20,304 nt of DNA, from the NCBI GenBank assembly GCA_039800165.1, contig JBDLRH010000151.1, positions 1-20,304 on the forward strand. Direction: 5' to 3'. This document shows positions 1-8,530 of this stretch, piece by piece (within the stretch, counting starts at the first letter, position 1; each line of letters starts with the position of its first letter). Position numbers and translations under genes: made by a program. This DNA is from JBDLRH01 sp039800165 (GTDB taxonomy: Bacteria > Pseudomonadota > Gammaproteobacteria > Burkholderiales > Burkholderiaceae_C). The notes beneath the pieces were generated by a model that worked only from the letters and a program-made list of their open reading frames with translations, searched no databases and was not told the origin of the DNA.

Positions 1-290
1 TCGATGACCTGGGGCTGGCTTCGCTGGACCAGTTGCCCGCGCTCGACTCACCCGGCGGCAGTGGCGACATCGCGGGCGTGGCTGGCCTGTTGGGTGCTTT
101 GGGTGACGGCACGCCGGTGCAACTGGATGTGCTGGAGCAGGCGCAAGACGACGAGCCGCAAGATGACGAGTCGCAAGATGACGAGGCTCAGCAGGCGGAG
201 ACGCTGGCGAGCGAGCCGACGGATGAGCCGCCCGCGCAGGGCAGCGACGGCAGCCCCGACCCCGACCCCGACCCGGACGCCGCTGCATGA
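1..290 (+). CDS. scpB: SMC-Scp complex subunit ScpB, C-terminal end (5' truncated)
   Basis: The gene enters from the left edge, with the frame starting at base 3, and ends at the TGA at 288-290. Only about 95 residues are visible. They begin DDLGLASLDQLPALDSP, which resembles the end of the ScpB winged-helix region, where an FLDDLGL-type stretch is common. The rest is a low-complexity acidic tail with QDDE-type repeats and a Pro-Asp run. ScpB, with ScpA and SMC, forms a cytoplasmic condensin that helps organise and segregate the chromosome. Its stop overlaps the rluB start by four bases (ATGA), and scpB-rluB adjacency is common in proteobacteria. The call rests on a short conserved stretch plus context. 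An unrelated protein with an acidic tail cannot be fully excluded. Confidence 0.7.
   Translation, partial: DDLGLASLDQLPALDSPGGSGDIAGVAGLLGALGDGTPVQLDVLEQAQDDEPQDDESQDDEAQQAETLASEPTDEPPAQGSDGSPDPDPDPDAAA
144..188 (+). repeat. three 15-bp tandem units in the scpB tail
   Basis: Three consecutive 15-base units (144-158, 159-173, 174-188) encode QDDEP, QDDES and QDDEA. They differ only at a few bases, so they look like a short in-frame tandem duplication that lengthens the acidic tail without breaking the frame. Confidence 0.8.
255..278 (+). repeat. 6-bp CCCGAC microsatellite, four units, encoding Pro-Asp repeats
   Basis: Four CCCGAC-type units (the last has CCG for CCC) encode PDPDPDPD close to the ScpB C-terminus. 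The repeat is in frame and just upstream of the rluB start. It is a plausible slippage site. Confidence 0.75.
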
Positions 291-1720
291 ACACCCCCGA
301 CCCGCATTCGCCTGAAGTTCCGCCCGGGTCGCCGGCTGAGCTTGCCGATGATCTGGCGCCCGAGCCGCCTGCGGTGCCAAAGCAGGCACCGTCCGCACAG
401 GAGGGTCCACACGAGCCGGGGCAGGCAGCATCGGGCCACACCGCCAGGCAAGCGGTCGAGGACAAGGAAGAGGACAAAGACGAAGACGCAAGTGCCTCGC
501 GCTTTGCCGATGTGATCAGCGGCGAATTCGACGCCGAGCAGGAGCATGCCCCGGCCGAGCCGCCCAAGCGGGTGCTGGCGCCGCAGCCCGAGACCCCCAA
601 GCTGCACAAGGTGCTGGCGCAGGCCGGCCTCGGATCGCGGCTGGAGATGGAGCAGCTCATCCTCGAGGGCCGCATCTCGGTCAACAACGAGCCGGCGCAC
701 ATCGGTCAGCGCATCCAGTTTGGCGACCAGATCAAGGTCAACGGCAAGCCGATCCGCGTGCGCATCGATCCGCCGCCGCCGCGGGTGATCGCGTATCACA
801 AGCCCGCGGGCGAGGTGGTCACCCACGACGACCCGCAGAACCGCCCCACCGTGTTTCGCAAGCTGCCGCGTCTGCAGCAGGGCAAGTGGCAGTCGGTCGG
901 GCGGCTGGACCTCAACACCGAAGGCCTGCTGCTGTTCACCAGTTCGGGCGAGCTGGCCAACCGGCTGATGCATCCGCGCTTCGGCCTGGAGCGTGAGTAC
1001 GCGGTGCGCGTGCTTGGCCCGCTGTCGGACGAGGAGCGCCAGCGGCTGCTGGACGGCGTGCCCCTGGACGACGGCAGCGCGCAGTTCGGCTCGATCGCCG
1101 ATGGCGGCGGCGAGGGCGCCAACTGCTGGTACCGGGTGACGATTTCCGAGGGGCGTAACCGCGAGGTGCGCCGCATGTTCGAGGCGGTGGGCCATGCGGT
1201 CAGCCGGCTGATCCGCATCCGCTATGGCGCGATGGTGTTGCCGCGTGGCCTGCGTCGCGGCGAGTTTGTCGAACTCGACGAACGCGACATCCGCTCGCTG
1301 GCGCAAGCAGCGGGCAGCGAAGCGGGCCAGCGCAGACGCCCGCGTGACGGGCAGGGCGCAGGGGCCCAGGGCGGCGCGGGAGGCCCGGGAGGCGCAGGAA
1401 GTGGCCGCAACCGCCGTCGCGGCAAGGGCCCGCGCCCGTCGCAGCCCCCGCTGAAGGGTGCCGGCATGGGCGGCCCCGGCGCAGGGATGGGGCCACAGGG
1501 CTCGGCTGGGCGCCGGCGTCAGGGCGGTGCAGGGCAGGGTTCGGGCGCAGGCCCGGGGCAGGGTGGACAGCCCGACCCGATGCGCACCTCGCTTGGCTAC
1601 ATCGGCGCTGACAGCTTCAGCCGCCAGCGCCAGGGGCGAGGCGGTGCGGCTGGGGGTGGCCGTGGCCCGGGCGGGCCGGGCGGCAAGCCGCGAGGCGGCG
1701 GCGGGCGCGGCCGGCGCTGA
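287..1720 (+). CDS. rluB: 23S rRNA pseudouridine synthase, RluB type
   Basis: RluB isomerises a uridine (U2605 in E. coli numbering) in helix 93 of 23S rRNA to pseudouridine. An S4 RNA-binding domain lies at about residues 105-157 (begins KLHKVLAQAGLGSR). The RsuA/RluB/E/F-type catalytic domain follows, with the GRLDLNTEGLLLFT motif at 205-218 and catalytic Asp208. The later motif GRNREVRRMFEAVGH is also present. The protein is 477 residues against about 290 in E. coli. The excess is an acidic, Pro/Glu-rich N-terminal extension of about 100 residues and a Gly/Arg-rich C-terminal tail from about residue 345. The tail contains one ordered-looking island, MRTSLGYIGADSFSRQRQ. The ATG at 287 overlaps the scpB stop, so the two are probably translationally coupled. 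The paralogues RluE, RluF and RsuA are less likely given the tail and the scpB neighbourhood. Confidence 0.93.
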   Translation: MNTPDPHSPEVPPGSPAELADDLAPEPPAVPKQAPSAQEGPHEPGQAASGHTARQAVEDKEEDKDEDASASRFADVISGEFDAEQEHAPAEPPKRVLAPQPETPKLHKVLAQAGLGSRLEMEQLILEGRISVNNEPAHIGQRIQFGDQIKVNGKPIRVRIDPPPPRVIAYHKPAGEVVTHDDPQNRPTVFRKLPRLQQGKWQSVGRLDLNTEGLLLFTSSGELANRLMHPRFGLEREYAVRVLGPLSDEERQRLLDGVPLDDGSAQFGSIADGGGEGANCWYRVTISEGRNREVRRMFEAVGHAVSRLIRIRYGAMVLPRGLRRGEFVELDERDIRSLAQAAGSEAGQRRRPRDGQGAGAQGGAGGPGGAGSGRNRRRGKGPRPSQPPLKGAGMGGPGAGMGPQGSAGRRRQGGAGQGSGAGPGQGGQPDPMRTSLGYIGADSFSRQRQGRGGAAGGGRGPGGPGGKPRGGGGRGRR

Positions 1721-1736
1721 GCGCCATCCTTTGCCG

Positions 1737-1756
1737 CGGCAGGGGCGCCCCTGCCG
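1737..1756 (+). terminator. 20-base perfect GC palindrome after rluB, possible terminator
   Basis: Bases 1737-1756 form a perfect inverted repeat (CGGCAGGGGC then GCCCCTGCCG) starting 17 bases after the rluB stop. It would fold into a very stable hairpin, but no T-run follows. It is therefore not a standard intrinsic terminator. It could slow polymerase or protect the rluB transcript 3' end. Confidence 0.4.
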
Positions 1757-1759
1757 GGC

Positions 1760-1765
1760 TAAAAT
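1760..1765 (+). promoter_or_regulatory. possible -10 element (TAAAAT) upstream of ndk
   Basis: TAAAAT matches five of six positions of the sigma-70 -10 consensus in an otherwise G+C-rich gap, 83 bases before the ndk ATG. No good -35 hexamer lies at 16-18 bases. TTGCCG at 1731 is 23 bases away, too far. The position between a hairpin and the next gene makes a promoter sensible but unproven. Confidence 0.4.
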
Positions 1766-1847
1766 CCAAGGCTTTGCGCAAGACGGTGCCTGATGGGAGG
1801 CATGCCGCCTTGTGCGCAGATTCACCATAGACCCACGGAAAACCATC

Positions 1848-2273
1848 ATGGCCATCGAACGCACCCTGTCCATCATCAAGCCCGACGCCGTCGCCAAGAA
1901 CGTCATCGGCCAGATCTACGCCCGCTTCGAGAAGGCCGGCCTGAAGATCGTTGCCGCCAAGATGGTGCACCTGTCGCGCGGCGAGGCCGAGCAGTTCTAC
2001 GCGGTGCACAAGGCGCGCCCATTCTTCAAGGACCTGGTGGACTTCATGATCTCCGGCCCGGTGATGATCCAGGCACTGGAAGGCGAAGGCGCCATCCTGA
2101 AGAACCGCGACCTGATGGGCGCCACCGACCCGAAGAAGGCCGCACCGGGCACCATCCGCGCCGACTTCGCCGACAGCATCGACGCCAACGCGGTGCACGG
2201 CTCCGACGCGCCCGAGACCGCTGCCGTCGAAGTGGCGTTCTTCTTCCCCGGCATGAACGTGTATTCGCGCTGA
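1848..2273 (+). CDS. ndk: nucleoside diphosphate kinase
   Basis: Ndk transfers the gamma-phosphate of ATP to nucleoside diphosphates through a phosphohistidine and balances NTP and dNTP pools. The 141-residue protein starts MAIERTLSIIKPDAV and is full length for the bacterial family. It carries Lys11, the phospho-acceptor His117 in NAVHGSDAPETA, and the family signature around it. An upstream in-frame start at 1812 would add 12 residues with no family match, so the ATG at 1848 is chosen. A weak GGAAAA lies upstream of it. The gene sits after a hairpin and a -10-like hexamer and 18 bases before rlmN. Ndk next to rlmN is also seen in E. coli. Confidence 0.97.
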   Translation: MAIERTLSIIKPDAVAKNVIGQIYARFEKAGLKIVAAKMVHLSRGEAEQFYAVHKARPFFKDLVDFMISGPVMIQALEGEGAILKNRDLMGATDPKKAAPGTIRADFADSIDANAVHGSDAPETAAVEVAFFFPGMNVYSR

Positions 2274-2291
2274 GGCGCGCTTTGCCATGAC

Positions 2292-3461
2292 ATGACGGCC
2301 AACCTGCTCGACTTCGACCTCGAGGGCTTGGCCGCATTCTGCGAGCGGCTTGGGGAAAAGCGCTTTCGCGCCACCCAGCTGTTCCGCTGGATTCATCAAA
2401 AGGGTGCCAGCGACTTCGACCAGATGAGCGATCTGGCCAAGTCGCTGCGCGACAAGCTCAAGGCCTGCGCGGCCATCACGCCGCTGTCTGTGCTGTCGCA
2501 GCACGAGTCGGCCGACGGCACCATCAAGTGGCTGTTTGACGTCGGCGGCGGCAATGCGGTCGAGTCGGTGTTCATTCCTGAGGACGACCGCGGCACGCTG
2601 TGCGTGTCGTCCCAGGCCGGCTGCGCGGTCGGCTGCCGCTTCTGCTCCACCGGCCACCAGGGCTTCAGCCGAAATCTCTCCACCGGCGAGATCCTCGCGC
2701 AGCTGTGGTTTGCAGAGCACTTCCTGCGCCGCCACCTGAAGACCGATGAGCGCGTCATCTCCAACGTGGTGATGATGGGCATGGGCGAGCCGCTGCAGAA
2801 CTACGCCGCGCTGGTGCCTGCACTGCGCGCCATGCTCGACGACCACGGCTACGGCCTGTCGCGCCGGCGCGTCACCGTGTCGACTTCGGGCGTGGTGCCG
2901 ATGATGGACCGGCTGGCCGCCGATTGCCCGGTGGCGCTGGCAGTGTCGCTGCATGCACCCGCCGATGCGCTGCGCGACGACCTGGTGCCGCTGAACCGCA
3001 AGTACCCGCTGGCCGAGCTGATGGCTGCCTGCCGCCGCTACCTTGAGCCCGCGCCGCGCGACTTCATCACCTTCGAGTACTGCATGCTCGACGGCGTGAA
3101 CGACAGCGACGACCACGCCCGCCAGCTGGTGGATCTGGTGCGGCGCGAGCGCGTGTCGTGCAAGCTCAACCTGATTCCGTTCAATCCGTTCCCGCAGTCG
3201 GGCCTGAAGCGTTCACCCGATGCGCGGGTCAAGGCCTTCGCCAAGGTGCTGCTCGACGCCGGCATCGTCACCACCGTGCGCAAGACCCGTGGCGACGACA
3301 TCGACGCGGCCTGCGGCCAGCTCGCCGGCGAGGTGCAGGACCGCACCGGCGCGGCCGACCGCATGGCCAAACGTCGTACCATCCGCATCGAGCCGACCGG
3401 CCAGACAGGCCAGGGCGGCCACTCGGTTCAGGGTGCGGGTGCGGAGACAGAAGTCAAATGA
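2292..3461 (+). CDS. rlmN: dual-specificity 23S rRNA / tRNA adenine-C2 methyltransferase RlmN
   Basis: RlmN is a radical-SAM enzyme that makes 2-methyladenosine at A2503 of 23S rRNA and at A37 of some tRNAs. The [4Fe-4S] cluster motif Cx3Cx2C is at Cys111, Cys115 and Cys118. Cys104 in TLCVSSQAGC matches E. coli Cys118. Cys341 near the C-terminus (DIDAACGQLAGE) matches the methyl-carrying Cys355. Glu91 matches E. coli Glu105. At 389 residues the length is normal. The ATG at 2292 is the first workable start, because the ATG at 2287 runs into a stop after two codons. No strong Shine-Dalgarno sequence precedes it. The stop overlaps the next ATG (ATGA at 3458-3461). The last 30 residues or so are low-complexity Gly/Thr/Gln. 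Confidence 0.97.
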   Translation: MTANLLDFDLEGLAAFCERLGEKRFRATQLFRWIHQKGASDFDQMSDLAKSLRDKLKACAAITPLSVLSQHESADGTIKWLFDVGGGNAVESVFIPEDDRGTLCVSSQAGCAVGCRFCSTGHQGFSRNLSTGEILAQLWFAEHFLRRHLKTDERVISNVVMMGMGEPLQNYAALVPALRAMLDDHGYGLSRRRVTVSTSGVVPMMDRLAADCPVALAVSLHAPADALRDDLVPLNRKYPLAELMAACRRYLEPAPRDFITFEYCMLDGVNDSDDHARQLVDLVRRERVSCKLNLIPFNPFPQSGLKRSPDARVKAFAKVLLDAGIVTTVRKTRGDDIDAACGQLAGEVQDRTGAADRMAKRRTIRIEPTGQTGQGGHSVQGAGAETEVK

Positions 3462-4300
3462 GACACACGATCGGGGGACGGGGCAAGGCAGTGATCCACG
3501 CAGCGGCGCCATGGGCAGCGTGCGTGCTGTTTGCCGCGCTGGCGGGCGCCTTGAGCGGCTGCGCCACGTCGCCTTCAGCCAGCAGCGTGCCCGCCACCGA
3601 CATCATCACTGCGTCGGACGAGAGCGAGGCCCGCAAGCGCGCCCGCATCCGCACCGAGCTCGCAGTGAACTACTTCGAGCAGGGCCAGATCACCGTCGCG
3701 CTCGACGAGATCAAGCAGGCGCTGGTGGCCGACCCGACCTACGCGGATGCGTTCAACCTGCGCGGCCTGATCTTCATGCGCCTGAGCGACCCGCGCCAGG
3801 CCGAAGAAAGCTTTCGCCGTGCGGTGGCGCTGAACCCGCGCGACGCCGACACGCTGCACAACCTGGGCTGGTTCCTGTGCGAGCAGCGACGCTTTGCCGA
3901 TGCACAGCGCCACTTCGAACAAGCGCTGGCCAGCCCGCTGTACCCCGGCCGCGCCAAGACGCTGATGACGCTGGGCCTGTGCCAGGCACGCGCCGGGCAG
4001 CGCGCCGAAGCCGAGCGCTCGCTGGCGCGTTCGTACGAGCTGGACGCCGGCAACCCGATCACCGGCTTCAATCTGGCCAAGCTGCTGTTCGAGCGTGGCG
4101 AGAAGGTACGCGCGCAGTTCTACATCCGGCGCCTGAACAACGGCGAGTTCGCCAACGCCGAATCGCTGTGGCTGGGTGTCAAGGTCGAGCGCGCGATGGA
4201 AGACCGCACGGCGATGGAGCAGCTCGGCGAGCAGCTGGCCCGCCGCTTTCCGCAGTCACGCGAGTTCGCCTCGTACCAGCGTGGGGCGTTCGATGAGTGA
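3458..4300 (+). CDS. pilW: type IV pilus biogenesis/stability lipoprotein with TPR repeats (PilW/PilF)
   Basis: This is a 280-residue lipoprotein. A hydrophobic signal ends in the lipobox LSGC with lipidated Cys35. About 240 residues of TPR-type helical repeats follow, including the conserved ALVADPTYADAFNLRGLI and ALNPRDADTLHNLGWFL units. PilF/PilW proteins sit at the inner face of the outer membrane and act as pilotins for the PilQ secretin. The frame is open upstream to 3158, but that part overlaps rlmN. The ATG at 3458, in the ATGA overlap with the rlmN stop and preceded by GGAG at 3443, gives a proper lipoprotein signal. Position between rlmN and rodZ is typical for PilW. A general TPR lipoprotein would look similar, so the pilus role is inferred from family and context. 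Confidence 0.88.
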   Translation: MRHTIGGRGKAVIHAAAPWAACVLFAALAGALSGCATSPSASSVPATDIITASDESEARKRARIRTELAVNYFEQGQITVALDEIKQALVADPTYADAFNLRGLIFMRLSDPRQAEESFRRAVALNPRDADTLHNLGWFLCEQRRFADAQRHFEQALASPLYPGRAKTLMTLGLCQARAGQRAEAERSLARSYELDAGNPITGFNLAKLLFERGEKVRAQFYIRRLNNGEFANAESLWLGVKVERAMEDRTAMEQLGEQLARRFPQSREFASYQRGAFDE

Positions 4301-5275
4301 GGCCGCAGCCGCCAGCGCCGCAGGCGACGGCCGCACCTCACCCGGCGCGATGCTGCGTGCCGCGCGCGAGCGCACCGGCCTGCATATCGGCGCGCTGGCC
4401 GCCACGCTCAAGGTGCCGGTGCGCAGGCTCGAAGCGCTGGAGGCCGACCGCCACGCCGAGCTGACCGACGCCACCTTCGTGCGCACGCTCACGCTGTCGG
4501 TGTGCCGGCAATTGCGTGTCGACCCGCAACCGATTCTGGCGCTGCAGCCTCAGGCCGACGCGCCGGCGCTCGGCGCGCAAGCGAGCCTGGCGCAGATGGC
4601 CAGCGGCGCAAGTCCGGTCAGTGTGGCGGGCGCGGGCTCAGTGCTGCGCCAGCCGGTGACCTGGGTGGTCGTGCTGTTGCTGCTGGGGGCGCTGGCCTTC
4701 GTGGTCTGGCCCGAGCCCGCCCCCGGCGCAGCCGCTACCGCTGAGGCGCCGGGGGCAAGCGGCAGCGGCCCGTCGGTGGCAGCCGCGCCATCCGCGCCAT
4801 CCGCGCCTGCCGTGACGGCAGCGACGGCAGCGACGGCAGCGACGGCAGCGACGGCAGCGGCCCCTGCGCCGTCGATAGTGGTCGAGCCGGCGGTGCCCGC
4901 TGTGCCTGCAGCCCCTGCGCCCAACCAGGTGCCCACCGCAGCTGCCAATCCGGTGCCCAACGCGGCGCCCAACCTGGCGCCAGCCCCGGCGGCCGTTCCA
5001 TCACCCACTCCCGCGTCGACGCCGCCCGCCCCACCGGCGGGCGTGTCCATGCTGCGCCTGAGCGCCAGCGGCTCCACCTGGATCGAGGTCATCGACGGCA
5101 AGGGGGCCGTGCTGCAGCGCGGCACGCTGCAGGCGGGCGACGCGGCGGTGGCCAACGGCACGCCGCCACTGAAGGTGACGGTGGGCCGGGCCGACCGGGT
5201 GCAGGTCAGTGTGCGCGGACAGCCCTTCGACGTGGGTGCGTCCACGCGCGACAATGTGGCCCGCTTCGAGGTGAA

Positions 5276-5279
<4 letters not shown>
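4293..5279 (+). CDS. rodZ: RodZ-type cytoskeletal/cell-shape membrane protein (HTH plus DUF4115)
   Basis: RodZ is a bitopic inner-membrane protein that links MreB filaments to the elongation machinery. The 328-residue product has a cytoplasmic helix-turn-helix domain (about 15-75, with LRAARERTGLHIGALAATLK). One membrane segment follows at about 121-139 (VTWVVVLLLLGALAFVVW). A long Pro/Ala-rich periplasmic linker spans about 145-248. A C-terminal DUF4115 domain begins at about residue 250 (MLRLSASGSTWIEVIDG). The ATG at 4293 overlaps the end of pilW by eight bases, and the stop overlaps the ispG start. The linker contains a 9-base tandem repeat coding for Ala-Thr-Ala. RodZ next to ispG is conserved in proteobacteria. 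The frame is open upstream to 4176, but that part is inside pilW. Confidence 0.92.
4812..4856 (+). repeat. five 9-bp tandem units in the rodZ linker
   Basis: Five copies of GCGACGGCA (the first reads GTGACGGCA) run head to tail and encode an Ala-Thr-Ala series within the periplasmic Pro/Ala linker of RodZ. Gain or loss of a unit keeps the frame, so linker length could vary between strains. Confidence 0.85.
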
Positions 5280-6550
<1,271 letters not shown>

Positions 6551-6555
6551 GCCGC

Positions 6556-6562
6556 TTTTTTT
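6556..6562 (+). promoter_or_regulatory. seven-T tract directly upstream of hisS start
   Basis: A run of seven Ts followed by CC separates the ispG stop from the hisS ATG at 6565. No Shine-Dalgarno sequence is present. U-rich leaders can be bound by ribosomal protein S1, so the tract may act as the translation-enhancing element. No hairpin of useful strength precedes it, which argues against a terminator. Confidence 0.35.
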
Positions 6563-6564
6563 CC

Positions 6565-7863
6565 ATGGCCGACAAGATCAGTGCCGTCAAAGGCATGAAC
6601 GACATCCTGCCGCCCGATTCGGCGCGCTGGGAATGGTTCGAGGACAAGGTGCGCAGCCTGATGGCGCGCCACGCCTACCGCAATGTGCGCACGCCGGTGG
6701 TCGAGCCCACCGCGCTGTTCGTGCGCGGCACCGGGCAGACCACCGACATCGTCGAGAAGGAGATGTACTCCTTCGAGGACAAGCTCAACGGCGAGCACCT
6801 GACGCTGCGCCCGGAGAACACGCCCGGCGTGGTGCGCGCGGCCATCGAGCACAACCTGACGTATGACGGCGGCAAGCGGCTGTACTACACCGGCCCGATG
6901 TTCCGCCACGAGCGTCCGCAGCGCGGCCGCTACCGCCAGTTCCATCAACTGGGCGCCGAGGCACTGGGCTTTGCCGGGCCGGAGGTGGATGCGGAACTGA
7001 TGCTGCTGGCGCAGCAACTGTTCGACGAACTGGGCATCCGCAACGTGCGGGTTGAGCTCAACAGCCTGGGTGTTGCGGCCGAGCGGCGCGCGCACCGCGA
7101 GGCACTCATCGCGCACTTCGAAAAGCATGCCGAGGTGCTGGACGAGGATGCCAAGCGCCGCCTGCACACCAACCCGCTGCGCATCCTGGACACCAAGAAC
7201 CCGCAGATGCAGGAGATGGTGCAAGCCGCACCGCAACTGCTGAGCTACCTCGGCGAGGCCTCGCTCAAGCACTTCGACACAGTCAAGGCCCTGCTGAGTG
7301 CCTGCGGCATCCAGTGGACGGTGAACCCGCGCCTGGTGCGCGGCCTGGACTACTACAGCCACACCGTGTTCGAGTTCATCACCACCGAACTGGGTGCGCA
7401 GGGCACGCTGTGCGGCGGTGGCCGCTACGACGGGCTGTTCGAGATCCTGGGCGGCAAGCCGACGCCGGCTGTGGGCTGGGGCTTGGGCATCGAGCGGGTG
7501 CTCGAGCTGCTCAAGACGCAAGAGGCCGCGGTGCCTGCACCGGTGCTCGACGCCTACGCGGTCATCCCCGATGCCGCGGCGCTGCCGGTGGCGATGAAGA
7601 CGCTGCAGTCGCTGCGCGCCGCGGGCGTGCGGGTGCAGATGCATGCGGGCACCGGCGAAGGGCTGGGCAGCATGAAGTCGCAGTTCAAGAAGGCCGACGC
7701 CAGCGGCGCGGCGTTTGCGCTGATCTTCGGTGGCGACGAGCTCGCCGCCGGCGAAGTGACGGTGAAGGCGCTGCGCGACGGCAGCGGCGCGCAGTCGCGT
7801 CGCGCGCTGTCCGATGTGGCGGTCTGGGCCGCGTCCCTACAATCCGGGGCTTCCAACGCCTGA
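6565..7863 (+). CDS. hisS: histidine--tRNA ligase
   Basis: HisS charges tRNA-His with histidine in the cytoplasm. This 432-residue class II synthetase starts MADKISAVKGMNDILPPDS. Motif 2 is FRHERPQRGRYRQFHQ (from about residue 113). The histidine-binding HisA motif is RGLDYYSHT at 259-267. Motif 3 is VGWGLGIERVLEL from 303. The C-terminal anticodon-binding domain covers roughly 335-425. Length and motifs are complete, so it should be active, unlike the related HisZ further on. The ATG at 6565 lies 14 bases after ispG and is preceded by a T-run rather than a Shine-Dalgarno sequence. The ispG-hisS order is widely conserved. Confidence 0.98.
   Translation: MADKISAVKGMNDILPPDSARWEWFEDKVRSLMARHAYRNVRTPVVEPTALFVRGTGQTTDIVEKEMYSFEDKLNGEHLTLRPENTPGVVRAAIEHNLTYDGGKRLYYTGPMFRHERPQRGRYRQFHQLGAEALGFAGPEVDAELMLLAQQLFDELGIRNVRVELNSLGVAAERRAHREALIAHFEKHAEVLDEDAKRRLHTNPLRILDTKNPQMQEMVQAAPQLLSYLGEASLKHFDTVKALLSACGIQWTVNPRLVRGLDYYSHTVFEFITTELGAQGTLCGGGRYDGLFEILGGKPTPAVGWGLGIERVLELLKTQEAAVPAPVLDAYAVIPDAAALPVAMKTLQSLRAAGVRVQMHAGTGEGLGSMKSQFKKADASGAAFALIFGGDELAAGEVTVKALRDGSGAQSRRALSDVAVWAASLQSGASNA
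7838..7843 (+). promoter_or_regulatory. possible -10 element (TACAAT) at the 3' end of hisS
   Basis: TACAAT matches five of six -10 consensus bases and lies 25 bases before the ATG of the next gene. It is followed by CCGGGG, as at other candidate sites in the window. It lies inside the hisS coding end, and no convincing -35 is visible, so it is only a candidate internal promoter for the yfgM-like/bamB pair. Confidence 0.35.
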
Positions 7864-7867
7864 CACC

Positions 7868-8530
7868 ATGGCCAACAACCTCGACCTCGAAGAACAGGAA
7901 CAGCTTGATCAGTTCAAGCATTTCTGGAAGCAGTACGGCAACCTGATCACCTGGCTGCTGATCATCGTGCTGGGCACCTACGCGGCCTGGAACGGCTGGA
8001 ACTGGTGGCAGCGCCAGCAGGCGGCCAAGGCCGCGGCGATGTTCGATGCCGCCACCGAGGCCGCGCAGCGCAAGGACCTCGCCGCGCTCGAGCGCAGCGT
8101 GAGCGACCTGCGCCAGGGCCATGCGTCCACCCCCTACGCCAGCCAGGCGGCGCTGCTGCAGGCGCGCATGCTCAGCGACAACGGCAAGACCACCGAAGCC
8201 CTGGCCGCCCTGCGCTGGGCGGCCGAGCAGGGCGGGGATGCCGGCCACCAGGCGATCGCGCGGCTTCGGCTTGCGGGCATGCTGGCTGACGGTAAGCAGT
8301 ACGACGAGGCACTCAAGGTGTTGTCGGCATCGTTTCCTGCCGAGTTCAACGCGCTGGCCGCCGACCGGCGCGGCGACCTGCTGATGCTCACCGGCAAGGC
8401 GGCCGAGGCACGCGCCGAATTCACCAAGGCCTGGCAGGCCTTGGGCGCCGATTCCGACTACCGCCGCATCGTGGAGGTCAAGCTCAATGCGCTGGGCGTC
8501 GATCCGGCCGCATCGGGGGCCAAGTCATGA
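7868..8530 (+). CDS. YfgM-like TPR membrane protein, SecYEG/PpiD accessory type
   Basis: This is a 220-residue protein with one N-terminal membrane segment (about 25-44, NLITWLLIIVLGTYAAWNGW) and a cytoplasmic N-terminus starting MANNLDLEEQEQLDQFKHFW. About 170 periplasmic residues of TPR-like helices follow, with the family-typical DRRGDLLMLTGKAAEARAEF near the end. In E. coli, YfgM binds PpiD and the SecYEG translocon and helps hand proteins to periplasmic chaperones. The hisS-yfgM-bamB-der order is the same as in E. coli, which supports the call. The frame is open upstream to 7814, but the ATG at 7868 gives the expected family N-terminus and sits four bases after the hisS stop. Its stop overlaps the bamB ATG. 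Confidence 0.87.
   Translation: MANNLDLEEQEQLDQFKHFWKQYGNLITWLLIIVLGTYAAWNGWNWWQRQQAAKAAAMFDAATEAAQRKDLAALERSVSDLRQGHASTPYASQAALLQARMLSDNGKTTEALAALRWAAEQGGDAGHQAIARLRLAGMLADGKQYDEALKVLSASFPAEFNALAADRRGDLLMLTGKAAEARAEFTKAWQALGADSDYRRIVEVKLNALGVDPAASGAKS

Noticed and set aside
1721..1847. A tRNA or small RNA gene in the rluB-ndk gap
   Set aside because: Only a palindrome and a -10-like hexamer are visible. No cloverleaf or T-loop consensus is present, and the gap is only 127 bases.
188..1906. A 572-codon minus-strand frame opposite rluB
   Set aside because: Mirror frame of rluB with low-complexity Arg/Ala sequence. The + strand RluB motifs are unambiguous.
4812..4856. CRISPR-like or mobile repeat
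   Set aside because: Units are nine bases, contiguous without spacers, and in frame within rodZ. They are a coding tandem repeat.
6551..6564. Intrinsic terminator between ispG and hisS because of the T-run
   Set aside because: No stem of useful strength precedes the Ts; the best pairing is about four bases with a long loop. The T-run is better explained as a translation leader.
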